A DNA stretch of 60,139 bases. It comes from Anaerolineaceae bacterium UBA5211 (GTDB taxonomy: Bacteria; Chloroflexota; Anaerolineae; Anaerolineales; Anaerolineaceae). Made by a program: the position numbers and the translations under genes. A model generated the notes under the pieces. The model made no database searches. It saw only the letters and a list, made by a program, of their open reading frames with translations, and was not told the DNA's origin. Shown piece by piece: positions 1 through 7,001 of the stretch. The stretch is taken from NCBI GenBank assembly GCA_002412595.1, contig DHVJ01000056.1, positions 1-60,139 of the forward strand. The letters are read 5' to 3'. Each line of letters opens with the position of its first letter. Position 1 is the first letter of the stretch.

Positions 1-377
1 AGATAAGCCGGTGTAGCTGTAAAGAAACGGTTTTCCACTTGCTGAAGCTCGTGGCGGTAGGAGATGTTCACATCGCGGAAAAATGTGATGGTCAAGCTGC
101 TTTCCACGTCTGTGACTTCCATGTTCATCTGGCTGCCCCAGCCGTGATTACGGGAATAACCATACGTGCTGGCGCTGTTGGTATGGGGGTGAAAGTATGT
201 ATTGGCGTTCATGGAGCCATAGTTCGTGTTTTGGGAGAAACCCATAGAGCGATTGACCACCCGGTCAACACTCTCCTGGATGTTTTGCACTTGCCAGCCG
301 AACCCGGCCATAAAGCTGCAATAGTAGGTTTGCTGGATATGTGGAACTTTGAGTACCTTATATTCATATTGCGTCAC
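1..377 (-). CDS. Hypothetical protein, N-terminal part (runs off the left edge)
   Basis: An open frame runs leftward from a GTG at 375-377 to the window edge without a stop (125 codons visible). GGAGGG lies about 8 nt before the GTG, which decides the start; there is no in-frame ATG in front of it. The visible protein starts MTQYEYKVLKVPHIQQTYYC. It is rich in Asn, Ser, Tyr and His in the middle (YGSMNANTYFHPHTNS), with no signal peptide or membrane segment. Residues after about 85 look like beta strands (MEVTDVESSLTITFFRD). I do not recognise the family. An overlapping plus-strand frame exists but has no ribosome-binding site and is taken as a shadow. The C-terminus lies outside the window, so function cannot be judged. 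Confidence 0.6.
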   Translation of the reverse strand, partial: MTQYEYKVLKVPHIQQTYYCSFMAGFGWQVQNIQESVDRVVNRSMGFSQNTNYGSMNANTYFHPHTNSASTYGYSRNHGWGSQMNMEVTDVESSLTITFFRDVNISYRHELQQVENRFFTATPAY

Positions 378-499
378 GGGATTTCCCTCCGATATGAGCA
401 ATTGTGATTTATGCATAATTGTACAGCGATAGACGAAATTGCGGGATGCGGAATTTCTGGCTTTGCCGGGAAAGAAATAATCGGGATTCTTAAAAATCA

Positions 500-518
500 G
501 GCACCCCGCAGAGATTCG
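500..518 (+). repeat. Degenerate copy of tRNA-Arg 3' end (att-like)
   Basis: Positions 504-518 match 15 consecutive bases of the 3' part of the tRNA-Arg gene at 16863-16935, in the same orientation. The outer five bases differ by one deletion and one substitution. Together with the exact copy at 1685-1702, it suggests repeated site-specific recombination at this tRNA. Confidence 0.5.
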
Positions 519-644
519 CTAATAAGAAAAATCAAAAGAATAGATGCTAAAATATTACGCAATTTACTCACTATTAACATGAAATAGTAACGGTCAAATC
601 AACGTTAAACTATATATAAAGTTGCATCGCAGAAGGGATCTAAA

Positions 645-1565
645 ATGAGAGAAATACAACGAGTGGCTGTCCTTGGGGCTGGAGCTTTAGGATCCTATTT
701 TGCCGGTAGGTTTTACGACACCCCTGAGTTCTCGACTGTTCTGATCGCTAAAGGATCACGGCTCGAAAAACTTCAGAGAGATGGGCTAGAAATCAATGGA
801 AAACATTATCCAATTCCCGTGCTCGACCCGGATCATTCACAGGAGCCTATGGATCTGATTATCGTCGCTCTGAAGCAGTATCATCTTGAAGAAGCGCTCC
901 AGGGTTTAGAAAAACTGGTTGGGGATGACACGATTTTCGTCTCGTTCATGAATGGGTTGGAGAGCGAGGAATGCATCGGATCGATCTTTGGGATGGATAA
1001 GGTATTGCATGGAATTTCAGTCGGTATCGATGCACTGCGCCAGGGGAATCAAATGACCTACACCAACCCTGGGAAACACTATTTTGGTGAGCTGAATAAT
1101 GCGGAACTCAGTCAAAAAGTTCGCAAGGTGCAAAAGGCATTTGAGCGTGCGGGGATTCAATACGAAACTCCTGAAGATATGCTCAGAATCATGTGGTGGA
1201 AGTTCATGATCAATGTGGGCATGAATCAAGCCTCAGCCGTGATGCGGGCACCCTATGGCATCTTTCACAACAATACAAACGCACAAGAGCTGATGGAAGC
1301 CTTGATGCGAGAGGTCATTGCTTTAGCAACGGCACAGGGCATCAATTTGACCGAACGCGATATCGATGAATGGTATCCCTTCCTACATGGTTTGTCACCC
1401 CAGGGTAAAACGTCCATGCTGCAGGATATTGAAGCAGGCCGAAAAACCGAGGTGGAAATCTTTGGTGGAAAAGTGGTAGAACTTGGCAAGCTGCATGCTG
1501 TGCCAACCCCATTCAACCAAACACTGCTTCAGATCATACGCGTGCTAGAGCAAAATTCAGTTTGA
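645..1565 (+). CDS. panE: Ketopantoate reductase family protein (ApbA/PanE)
   Basis: The protein (306 aa, normal length) belongs to the 2-dehydropantoate 2-reductase family, cytosolic NADPH-dependent enzymes that reduce ketopantoate or related 2-oxo acids to 2-hydroxy acids. Seen: an N-terminal Rossmann motif VLGAGALGSYFAGR; the central family helix WWKFMINVGMNQASAV with the catalytic Lys; and the C-terminal signature SMLQDIEAGRKTEVEIFGG with the conserved Glu. AGAAGGG lies 8 nt before the ATG. The gene stands alone, flanked by two tRNA-derived repeats (500-518 and 1685-1702), next to an aldolase on the other strand. Many family members act on catabolic 2-oxo acids rather than ketopantoate, and no other pan gene is nearby, so the exact substrate is open; the symbol is by family only. 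Confidence 0.85.
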   Translation: MREIQRVAVLGAGALGSYFAGRFYDTPEFSTVLIAKGSRLEKLQRDGLEINGKHYPIPVLDPDHSQEPMDLIIVALKQYHLEEALQGLEKLVGDDTIFVSFMNGLESEECIGSIFGMDKVLHGISVGIDALRQGNQMTYTNPGKHYFGELNNAELSQKVRKVQKAFERAGIQYETPEDMLRIMWWKFMINVGMNQASAVMRAPYGIFHNNTNAQELMEALMREVIALATAQGINLTERDIDEWYPFLHGLSPQGKTSMLQDIEAGRKTEVEIFGGKVVELGKLHAVPTPFNQTLLQIIRVLEQNSV

Positions 1566-1684
1566 TTATTGGTAACCCCTTTTTTTTTGAAGCGGCGAAC
1601 CAATCGTAATATACACAATTTTGTCCCTTCACTGCATTGTGAGACCGGCAGAGCAGGGTTTCTTCGGTCTGTGTCTAAAAACAT

Positions 1685-1702
1685 GGCGCCCCCGCAGAGA
1701 TT
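1685..1702 (+). repeat. Exact 18-bp copy of tRNA-Arg 3' end (putative att site)
   Basis: These 18 bases are identical and in the same orientation to 16861-16878, the 3' end of tRNA-Arg(TCG) plus two flanking bases. Identity stops abruptly after the T-loop segment. An 18-bp match to a tRNA 3' end is the usual footprint of tyrosine-recombinase integration, so this is taken as the distal end of an island at about 1.70-16.86 kb. No integrase gene is present in the interval. Confidence 0.65.
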
Positions 1703-1817
1703 TGCCTGCCTGTCCCCTCTGGGCGTGCAGACGAACAGTCCGGGGAACTCTGCGATCAATTGACCGGAACCTGTATGTGCCGAAAGGCAATCATTTTCTT
1801 TGCCAAGGAGAGAATAG

Positions 1818-2720
1818 TTAATTTATTTCCTCCTCAGGTAGCAATCCCAATTCTTCTAAATCTTTGATTTCGGACTTAATATCTTCTTGTTTTAGAACTA
1901 AAAATGGTAATCTGGGATAGCCGGCATTGATGCCTTGGTAGTGCATCAGAGCGTATGCGGAAACAATGCCCGGGGCGCGTTTGATGATGGCGCGTGCCTT
2001 GTTGGTGGTTTGCTGCAATTTACACGCTTGCTCATGATTTCCCTTAAGAATAGCCTGGTAGAGTCTGGCTAGATGATGCGGCAGGCTGTTAGCCATTCCG
2101 GTGACGCAGGCTTGGGCGCCATGCGATAAGGCGGCAAGCAGCAGAGCTTCTGTGCCAATCATGAAGGTGAATTTCTCGTATGGAAGGTTGGCCATCTTGA
2201 TCAGGAAGTCGGGAAAGTCGCTGCTGGTGTACTTCACACCAACAACGCCCAAATCTGCCAATTGTTCCAACAACTTGAGATTGACGGGATTGTTGCTCAG
2301 GCTGGGATAATCATAGATAAGAACAGGGGTATCAACTGCATCTAGCACTGCCTGAAAATGGGCTAGGATATTCTCCGGATTGTGGCGATAAAAGAAGGGT
2401 GGCATCACGGCGATGGCATCAACGCCCACGCTTTGCGCGTGTTTGGCCAGCTCAACCGTGGTGTGGGTGGCAGGTGTACCAACATGCACGATCAGCGGCC
2501 GGCTGCCGTTGATGTGCCCTGCCATCAATTCCAACACATGCTTGCGTTCATCGATGCTCATCAATGAACCCAAACCGTAGCTTCCGCACACAAAGAAGCC
2601 ATTCACATATGGCAACTCAAAATCCAGGATATTCTTGCAGCCCTGGTTATATACCGCTCCATCTTTATCAAAAGATGTAAGTACGGGGCTGAAAATCCCT
2701 TTGATATGATCATATACCAT
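1818..2720 (-). CDS. DapA/NanA-family class I aldolase
   Basis: A 300-residue (beta/alpha)8 aldolase of the dihydrodipicolinate synthase/N-acetylneuraminate lyase family, which forms a Schiff base between a 2-oxo acid and an active-site Lys. Seen: the glycine loop near residue 45 (GSYGLGSLMS, in place of the usual GTTGES); IVHVGTPATHTTVELAKHA; the Tyr of LIYDYPSL; and the Schiff-base Lys in GVKYTSSDF. The last motif is more like N-acetylneuraminate lyases than DapA. The start at 2720 is preceded by GGAG about 10 nt upstream; a longer frame upstream has no ribosome-binding site. It diverges from the C_GCAxxG pair. It could be a 2-keto-3-deoxy-sugar-acid aldolase feeding the neighbouring catabolic genes; specificity cannot be read from the sequence. 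Confidence 0.8.
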   Translation of the reverse strand: MVYDHIKGIFSPVLTSFDKDGAVYNQGCKNILDFELPYVNGFFVCGSYGLGSLMSIDERKHVLELMAGHINGSRPLIVHVGTPATHTTVELAKHAQSVGVDAIAVMPPFFYRHNPENILAHFQAVLDAVDTPVLIYDYPSLSNNPVNLKLLEQLADLGVVGVKYTSSDFPDFLIKMANLPYEKFTFMIGTEALLLAALSHGAQACVTGMANSLPHHLARLYQAILKGNHEQACKLQQTTNKARAIIKRAPGIVSAYALMHYQGINAGYPRLPFLVLKQEDIKSEIKDLEELGLLPEEEIN

Positions 2721-2938
2721 ATTTGAACACTCCGATTTTACTATTTTGGCGTATTTGAAGTTTCCGAATGAGCATATTCTACATGAGATTGTTTTTAGAA
2801 AATCTTGAACAATTGTGAAGCTTGTCCAGATGTAAAAAAGCATATTCGTTAACTGGTAAAATCACGTCGATTTTATCTGTGATAAACGAATCAGAATGCG
2901 AATAAACTTGAGAACCCTTTATGAAAAAGGAGATTCTA

Positions 2939-3505
2939 ATGATGCAATCCGTCATCAGCAGTAAGGCAAATAACGATCGATTGAGAGAAGTTGCTGAAAA
3001 AACCAACCAACTACATTTGGAAGGTTACCATTGCTCGGAGACCATCTTACGGGGTGTTTGGCCTTTTATCATGCCGGAAAAAGTGCTTACGGATGAGATC
3101 ATCAAGATGATTATGCCTTTGCGCGGCGGGATGGCGGCCAGCATGAGTAGCCATTGCGGCGGGTTGACGGTCGGCATTCTGATGATTGGAGCGCGTTATG
3201 GGCGGGTGGATCTTCAGGGGGATGGCAAATTAGCCACATCCATCGCTAGAAAATATTGGCAGCACTTCCTGAATGAATTTGAAACATCCCAATGCACCTT
3301 ATTGCGCAGCGGGGATCCAGGGCCGGAAGCTGATACGCGCTGTGGCTGCATCATGGTACGATCGGCTGTTCTAATTACTTCCCTGATGGATGCTGTTGAA
3401 AAAGAGAAGCCTTCCATCGAGGAAATCCATTCCTGGAAAGTGGACAGGCATAACGAACCCTGCCACGAACAAGTGGTACCTATGAAATCAAGTGATGAAA
3501 TATAA
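2939..3505 (+). CDS. C_GCAxxG_C_C-type cysteine-rich protein, copy 1
   Basis: A 188-aa soluble protein with the spaced cysteines of the C_GCAxxG_C_C family (putative redox or metal-binding proteins of unknown function). Seen: Cys in GYHCSETIL; the central SSHCGGLTVGILMIGARYG; then Cys in SQCTLL, the pair RCGC and a C-terminal EPCHE. ATG at 2939 is chosen because AAGGAG ends 6 nt before it; the ATG at 2921 precedes the Shine-Dalgarno and the next codon (2942) is also ATG. Copy 2 follows after 52 nt on the same strand, so the two are probably one transcript ending at the terminator at 4142-4178. Function in these sugar-acid loci is not known. All motif cysteines are present in both copies. Confidence 0.75.
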   Translation: MMQSVISSKANNDRLREVAEKTNQLHLEGYHCSETILRGVWPFIMPEKVLTDEIIKMIMPLRGGMAASMSSHCGGLTVGILMIGARYGRVDLQGDGKLATSIARKYWQHFLNEFETSQCTLLRSGDPGPEADTRCGCIMVRSAVLITSLMDAVEKEKPSIEEIHSWKVDRHNEPCHEQVVPMKSSDEI

Positions 3506-3557
3506 AATCCAGATGAGATGGTTTGAAAAATAAACAAATTTAATTAAGGATTGAACA

Positions 3558-4121
3558 ATGTGGAAAATTGACTACGATAAAGTATCCAGCGAACGTATTA
3601 AGCAAGTAGGGGAGGATGCATTGGCATTCAAAGAGCAGGGATTTCATTGCTCAGAGAGCCTGATTCGGGCTGTATGGCCGTATGTGTTGCCGGAGCGGGC
3701 ATTGAGTGATGATGTGTTACGCATCATCATGCCTTTTCGGGGTGGAATTAGCGGCTCCACAAGCAGTCATTGTGGCGGACTGACTGTGGGCGTCGCTCTA
3801 GCGGGCGCGATCTATGGCCGGCTCAAAACGGACGAGGATCCCAAATTAGCCTCTTCCGTGGTACGGATGTACTGGCGAATTTATCTGGAGAATTTCGGCA
3901 CCTCCAACTGCACTTTGTTGCGGCGGGACGAGCCTGGACCGGAAGCGCCTTCAATCTGCGGTTGTCTGATTGCGCGCGCGGCACGCTTGATGGTAGCTTA
4001 TTTTGATTCCCTGAAAATGGATATGCCCCCATTGGAAGAAGTCTATGCTTGGACGGTTGACCGCAGCCAGGAGCCATGCCATGAGCGCGTGGTGCCTATG
4101 TGGCCTAATGACGAACATTGA
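3558..4121 (+). CDS. C_GCAxxG_C_C-type cysteine-rich protein, copy 2
   Basis: A 187-aa paralog of the preceding protein. Every family cysteine is in the same place: FHCSESLIR, SSHCGGLTVGVALAGAIYG, SNCTLL, CGC and EPCHERVVPMW. The start has AAGGA 8 nt upstream. The two copies differ at many positions but keep the C-terminal tail E(V/I)..W.VDR..EPCHE.VVPM, which is longer than the minimal family domain. The tandem pair suggests a heterodimer or two related substrates; this is inference. No signal peptide or membrane segment is seen. Confidence 0.75.
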   Translation: MWKIDYDKVSSERIKQVGEDALAFKEQGFHCSESLIRAVWPYVLPERALSDDVLRIIMPFRGGISGSTSSHCGGLTVGVALAGAIYGRLKTDEDPKLASSVVRMYWRIYLENFGTSNCTLLRRDEPGPEAPSICGCLIARAARLMVAYFDSLKMDMPPLEEVYAWTVDRSQEPCHERVVPMWPNDEH

Positions 4122-4141
4122 TCATTAAAACTAATGATTAT

Positions 4142-4178
4142 GCTGTTGGCTGCTTATGAAGTCAACAGCTTTTTTTTT
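4142..4178 (+). terminator. Rho-independent terminator after the C_GCAxxG pair
   Basis: GCTGTTG (4142-4148) pairs with CAACAGC (4163-4169), followed at once by a run of nine T (4170-4178). It lies 20 nt after the stop of copy 2. The rest of 4179-4412 shows no gene or clear site. Confidence 0.8.
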
Positions 4179-4412
4179 ACTTACAAATGTCGATCACATA
4201 ACTTTTCTTTGGAGAATCGATGAGCACTCTCTTGAGAGAACAATCACAAGTATGGAGAGAATAAAATTTCAGAAGGAATGAACGGGAATTCTTTACCAAC
4301 ATAAATTTCAACAGCTAAGATCGCCACGCAGCTGACGCCGCTTGCGATGAAACCAGTAGGACGTCATTTAGGGGAAAAGCGATTGATGCAATATGGTTTG
4401 TATGAAAGTGAA

Positions 4413-4436
4413 AGCCAGCGTTTAAATACACTGGCT
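4413..4436 (-). terminator. Probable terminator of the SorC-type regulator
   Basis: AGCCAG (4413-4418) and CTGGCT (4431-4436) form a 6-bp stem with a 12-nt loop, followed on the minus strand by a T/C-rich stretch. It lies 58 nt past the regulator stop. The stem is short and the T run broken, so this is only moderately likely. Confidence 0.4.
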
Positions 4437-4493
4437 GGTGTTTTAGGCTTTTACCCTATGGGGGCATTAGCGTTCTAGGGATAATACTGATTC

Positions 4494-5441
4494 TTATTTC
4501 AAATTCAGGATGTATTTTGCGGCAGAATCATCTGTGACTAGTACATTCAAGTATTTACCCAGTAAAGCGGCACGAATGGAAAGTGCTTTGCTTTCCCCTC
4601 CGGCAACGGCGATCATGTGAGGAATTTCTTTTTGATGGTCCAGCCCCATGCCGATCACGCGTTTGTTAATCTCCGCGTCGATGATTTCCCCGGCTTCGTT
4701 ATAGAAATAGGCACCCATGTGACCAATGGCACCCAGTTTGCGCAGCTCTTCCCATTCGGGTGTGGAAATGTAATTCGTCCAGATAGGGCTGGGTGTGCTT
4801 TCGTTCATGCCGCCGATACCACCCAGGCCGATACGGGCTGAAAGAGTTAACTTGAGGGTATCTTGAATACGAACCTGGCTGACCAGCGATTCTCTGGCGT
4901 TCTCGTCGCTGACAACCAGGGGAGCCAGTAAATAGCGATAATTACCGCTGTATTTATCCCCCAGCTGGCGCACCAGGTCGGGCCCATCGATGAAGGGATT
5001 TTCGACACCCAGGGCGCCAATCATTTGCACGACAGTGATGTTCAATTTGCGTTCTGGGTGAAGGGCTTGAATGGTACTGGCAACAGTCCTGCCGTAGGAG
5101 CAAGCTACGATGTCACCGTCCTTAACGGTTGAATCGAAATAATCAGCTGCGAAAAATCCCAATCCTTTACGAACTTCTTCACTAGTTTGACCGTAGGATT
5201 TTAGGACACGCACTTCTTTCAGGTTGAAGTTTTTTTGAAACTCCTCTTCAAGGGGGTAATCTCTTTCATAGGGATAATTAATGCGGATATCCACGATGTT
5301 TTTGTCTCGCGCTTCTTTCAACAACCTGGAAACGGTTGGACGTGAAGTATGGATGATCAGACTAATCTCTGCTTGTGTCTTTCCCTGTTCGTAGTACAAC
5401 TTTGAAACCTGGAAGAGCAAGTCTTTATATTCGTTTGGCAT
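4494..5441 (-). CDS. SorC/DeoR-type sugar-responsive transcriptional regulator
   Basis: A 315-aa one-component regulator: an N-terminal helix-turn-helix (about residues 18-40, KTQAEISLIIHTSRPTVSRLLKEA) and a C-terminal SorC sugar-binding domain of NagB/RpiA fold. Features of the latter are DGDIVACSYGRTVAS, GGIGGMNEST, and MIAVAGGESKALSIRAAL near the C-terminus. Such proteins bind a phosphorylated sugar and control the adjacent catabolic operon, usually divergent to them as here. The start at 5441 has AAGGA 9 nt upstream; an upstream in-frame ATG lacks one. A TATAAT at 5544-5549 (minus strand) with the motif TGTACAAATGTT just upstream of it (5558-5570) suggests autoregulation. It probably controls the PTS/ula-like operon and the isomerase-like gene at 15-16.6 kb through the shared TGTACNNATGTT motif. 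Confidence 0.85.
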   Translation of the reverse strand: MPNEYKDLLFQVSKLYYEQGKTQAEISLIIHTSRPTVSRLLKEARDKNIVDIRINYPYERDYPLEEEFQKNFNLKEVRVLKSYGQTSEEVRKGLGFFAADYFDSTVKDGDIVACSYGRTVASTIQALHPERKLNITVVQMIGALGVENPFIDGPDLVRQLGDKYSGNYRYLLAPLVVSDENARESLVSQVRIQDTLKLTLSARIGLGGIGGMNESTPSPIWTNYISTPEWEELRKLGAIGHMGAYFYNEAGEIIDAEINKRVIGMGLDHQKEIPHMIAVAGGESKALSIRAALLGKYLNVLVTDDSAAKYILNLK

Positions 5442-5543
5442 TGTGAAAATCCTTTCAATGATTACCGTTAATATCATTCTGTTCGTCTCAAAAAGACTAT
5501 AGGAATGAGTTAATAAGGTATTTTATTTAGTCAGACTGTCCTG

Positions 5544-5570
5544 ATTATATCGCTTGCTGTACAAATGTTA
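5544..5570 (-). promoter_or_regulatory. Regulator promoter with TGTACNNATGTT operator candidate
   Basis: On the minus strand a TATAAT (5549-5544) precedes the regulator gene by about 100 nt. On the plus strand TGTACAAATGTTA at 5558-5570 occupies the spacer region just upstream of that -10 box, where bound protein would block polymerase. It shares TGTAC and ATGTT with sites at 5829, 14839 and 16666. Confidence 0.5.
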
Positions 5571-5828
5571 AAGAGATTGAGCAAGTGATACTTAATTTTA
5601 AAAAAATGCATTTTTACTTGATTAGCGACCACGTAATAATTGTTAACGTAATCCTGTTCTGGTAAATTTTACCTGCTGCCGGCGATGTTTCATTGTCTCT
5701 GTAAATTTTCTCAGTATAAATAAACTCTGAAAAGCACTGGAACCAACGGAAATCTTCCTAACAGACTAGAAACTTGTCTGTGGGCTTATCTTTGAGGATT
5801 AGAAGCTGTTTTTTGGCACCCAGGACTA

Positions 5829-5842
5829 TGTACATATGTTCA
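5829..5842 (+). promoter_or_regulatory. Operator candidate of the ula-like operon
   Basis: TGTACATATGTTCA is a near-perfect 14-bp palindrome (6 of 7 pairs). It lies about 17 nt before the -35 box of the operon promoter, centred near -56, a position typical for an activator or an upstream repressor site. Confidence 0.55.
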
Positions 5843-5858
5843 AGTTAGTGAAAATATG

Positions 5859-5886
5859 TTGATTTATTTTCCGAAAAGATTACAAT
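5859..5886 (+). promoter_or_regulatory. Sigma-A-type promoter of the ula-like operon
   Basis: TTGATT (5859-5864), 16-nt spacer, TACAAT (5881-5886). It lies about 45 nt upstream of the lactonase start and directly downstream of the palindromic site at 5829-5842. The rest of 5571-5828 shows no gene. Confidence 0.5.
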
Positions 5887-5931
5887 GATGTTTGCAATTT
5901 ACAAAAAATTAATTTTCGAAGGGAAATTTCT

Positions 5932-6897
5932 ATGTCTTTTATTCGTACAATCCACGGTGATATTGATCCGAAAGATATGGGTGTAACCAATACCCACGAA
6001 CATTTAATTCGCATTGGTGGGGGAGAGGTTGCCCTGCACGGCGAGGATATGCGCTTGCCTTCCGTTGAAAAGGCGGTAGAAGAAGTAAACCGTTTTAAAG
6101 CGCTGGGCGGTAAGACGATCGTTGACATGAACCCTGTCAGCGTTGGTCGTGACATTGTCAAATTGCTGGAAGTAAACGATGCAGTTCCTGATATGCACTT
6201 GATCATGACAACCGGTTTTCATGCCAGCCATGTTTATGACAAGACTTGCCATTGGGTTGTGCGTTATTCCGTCAACCAGATTGCCGACCTGCTGATTGCA
6301 GAAATTGAAGAAGGGATTGATGAGCATGACTATATGGGACCGATCGTCAAACGCAGCAAGGCCAAAGCCGGCTGCATCAAGGTTGGTACATCTTATGGCA
6401 TGATCACGCCTTTTGAAGAAAAAGAAATTCAAGCTGTTGCAATTGCATGTAAAGAGACTGGTGCACTGATCAATACCCATACAACACACGGCACCATGGC
6501 CCTGGAACAAGTGGAGAAATTCATTTCGCTGGGTGTCAAACCTGAGCGCATTATGGTTGGCCACGTGCAGCGTATCCCGGATCCCTGGTATCACAAGAAA
6601 ATTGCTGCTTTGGGCGCTGGGTTCAGCTACGATGGCGGTTACCGTGTGAAATATTGGCCGGATCGCTACCGGATCGAATTAATTCAAGAACTTATAAAAG
6701 CTGGTTATCAAGAGCGCATAACGATAGCAACTGATTCAGGAAAGAAGTCCTACCAGATTGCTTATGGTGCAGGTACGGGTATCGATTATGACCTCAAGGT
6801 ATTTGTCCCGCGTTTGCGGGAAGAAGGTGTATCTGAAGCAGCCATCGAAGATATTCTGGTGAATAACCCTGCCCGGTATTTTGCTTTTGATAAATAA
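5932..6897 (+). CDS. Phosphotriesterase-family metal-dependent lactonase
   Basis: A 321-aa amidohydrolase of the phosphotriesterase homology group. All binuclear metal ligands are visible: H22 and H24 (NTHEHL), a bridging Lys at 150 (GCIKVGTSYG), H183 (INTHTTHG), H211 (VGHVQR) and D268 (ATDSG). Relatives encoded beside sugar PTS genes hydrolyse phosphorylated sugar-acid lactones, so the likely role is opening the lactone-6-phosphate (or furanose lactone phosphate) delivered by the PTS below. In the classical ascorbate pathway this step is done by UlaG, of the metallo-beta-lactamase fold, which is absent here. GAAGG lies 10 nt before the ATG. It is the first gene of the plus-strand operon, which argues that its substrate is what enters the cell. 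Specificity is inferred from context only. Confidence 0.85.
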   Translation: MSFIRTIHGDIDPKDMGVTNTHEHLIRIGGGEVALHGEDMRLPSVEKAVEEVNRFKALGGKTIVDMNPVSVGRDIVKLLEVNDAVPDMHLIMTTGFHASHVYDKTCHWVVRYSVNQIADLLIAEIEEGIDEHDYMGPIVKRSKAKAGCIKVGTSYGMITPFEEKEIQAVAIACKETGALINTHTTHGTMALEQVEKFISLGVKPERIMVGHVQRIPDPWYHKKIAALGAGFSYDGGYRVKYWPDRYRIELIQELIKAGYQERITIATDSGKKSYQIAYGAGTGIDYDLKVFVPRLREEGVSEAAIEDILVNNPARYFAFDK

Positions 6898-6925
6898 AAA
6901 CGAAAATATCTTAGTTAGGAGGTGC

Positions 6926-7000
6926 ATGCAATTTAAACCATTTTATGAGGTATGTGTTCGGGTGCTACAGGTAGGAAAAAAATATTATTTAGGAGAGTAG
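6926..7000 (+). CDS. Possible 24-codon leader peptide upstream of EIIC
   Basis: A short frame starts at ATG 6926, three bases after a perfect AGGAGG (6917-6922), and ends with TAG at 6998-7000, one base before the ATG of the EIIC gene at 7002. Its last codons (GGA GAG) supply the EIIC Shine-Dalgarno, so ribosomes finishing it would reinitiate on EIIC. The encoded peptide (MQFKPFYEVCVRVLQVGKKY plus 4 residues) resembles nothing known to me. The AGGAGG-to-ATG spacing is shorter than usual. It may be a translational-coupling or attenuation leader, or chance. Confidence 0.35.
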   Translation: MQFKPFYEVCVRVLQVGKKYYLGE

Positions 7001-7001
7001 T

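Noticed and set aside
39..407. A 122-codon plus-strand frame.
   Set aside because: It is antisense to the better supported partial minus-strand gene (1-377), which has GGAGGG before its GTG; the plus frame has no such site.
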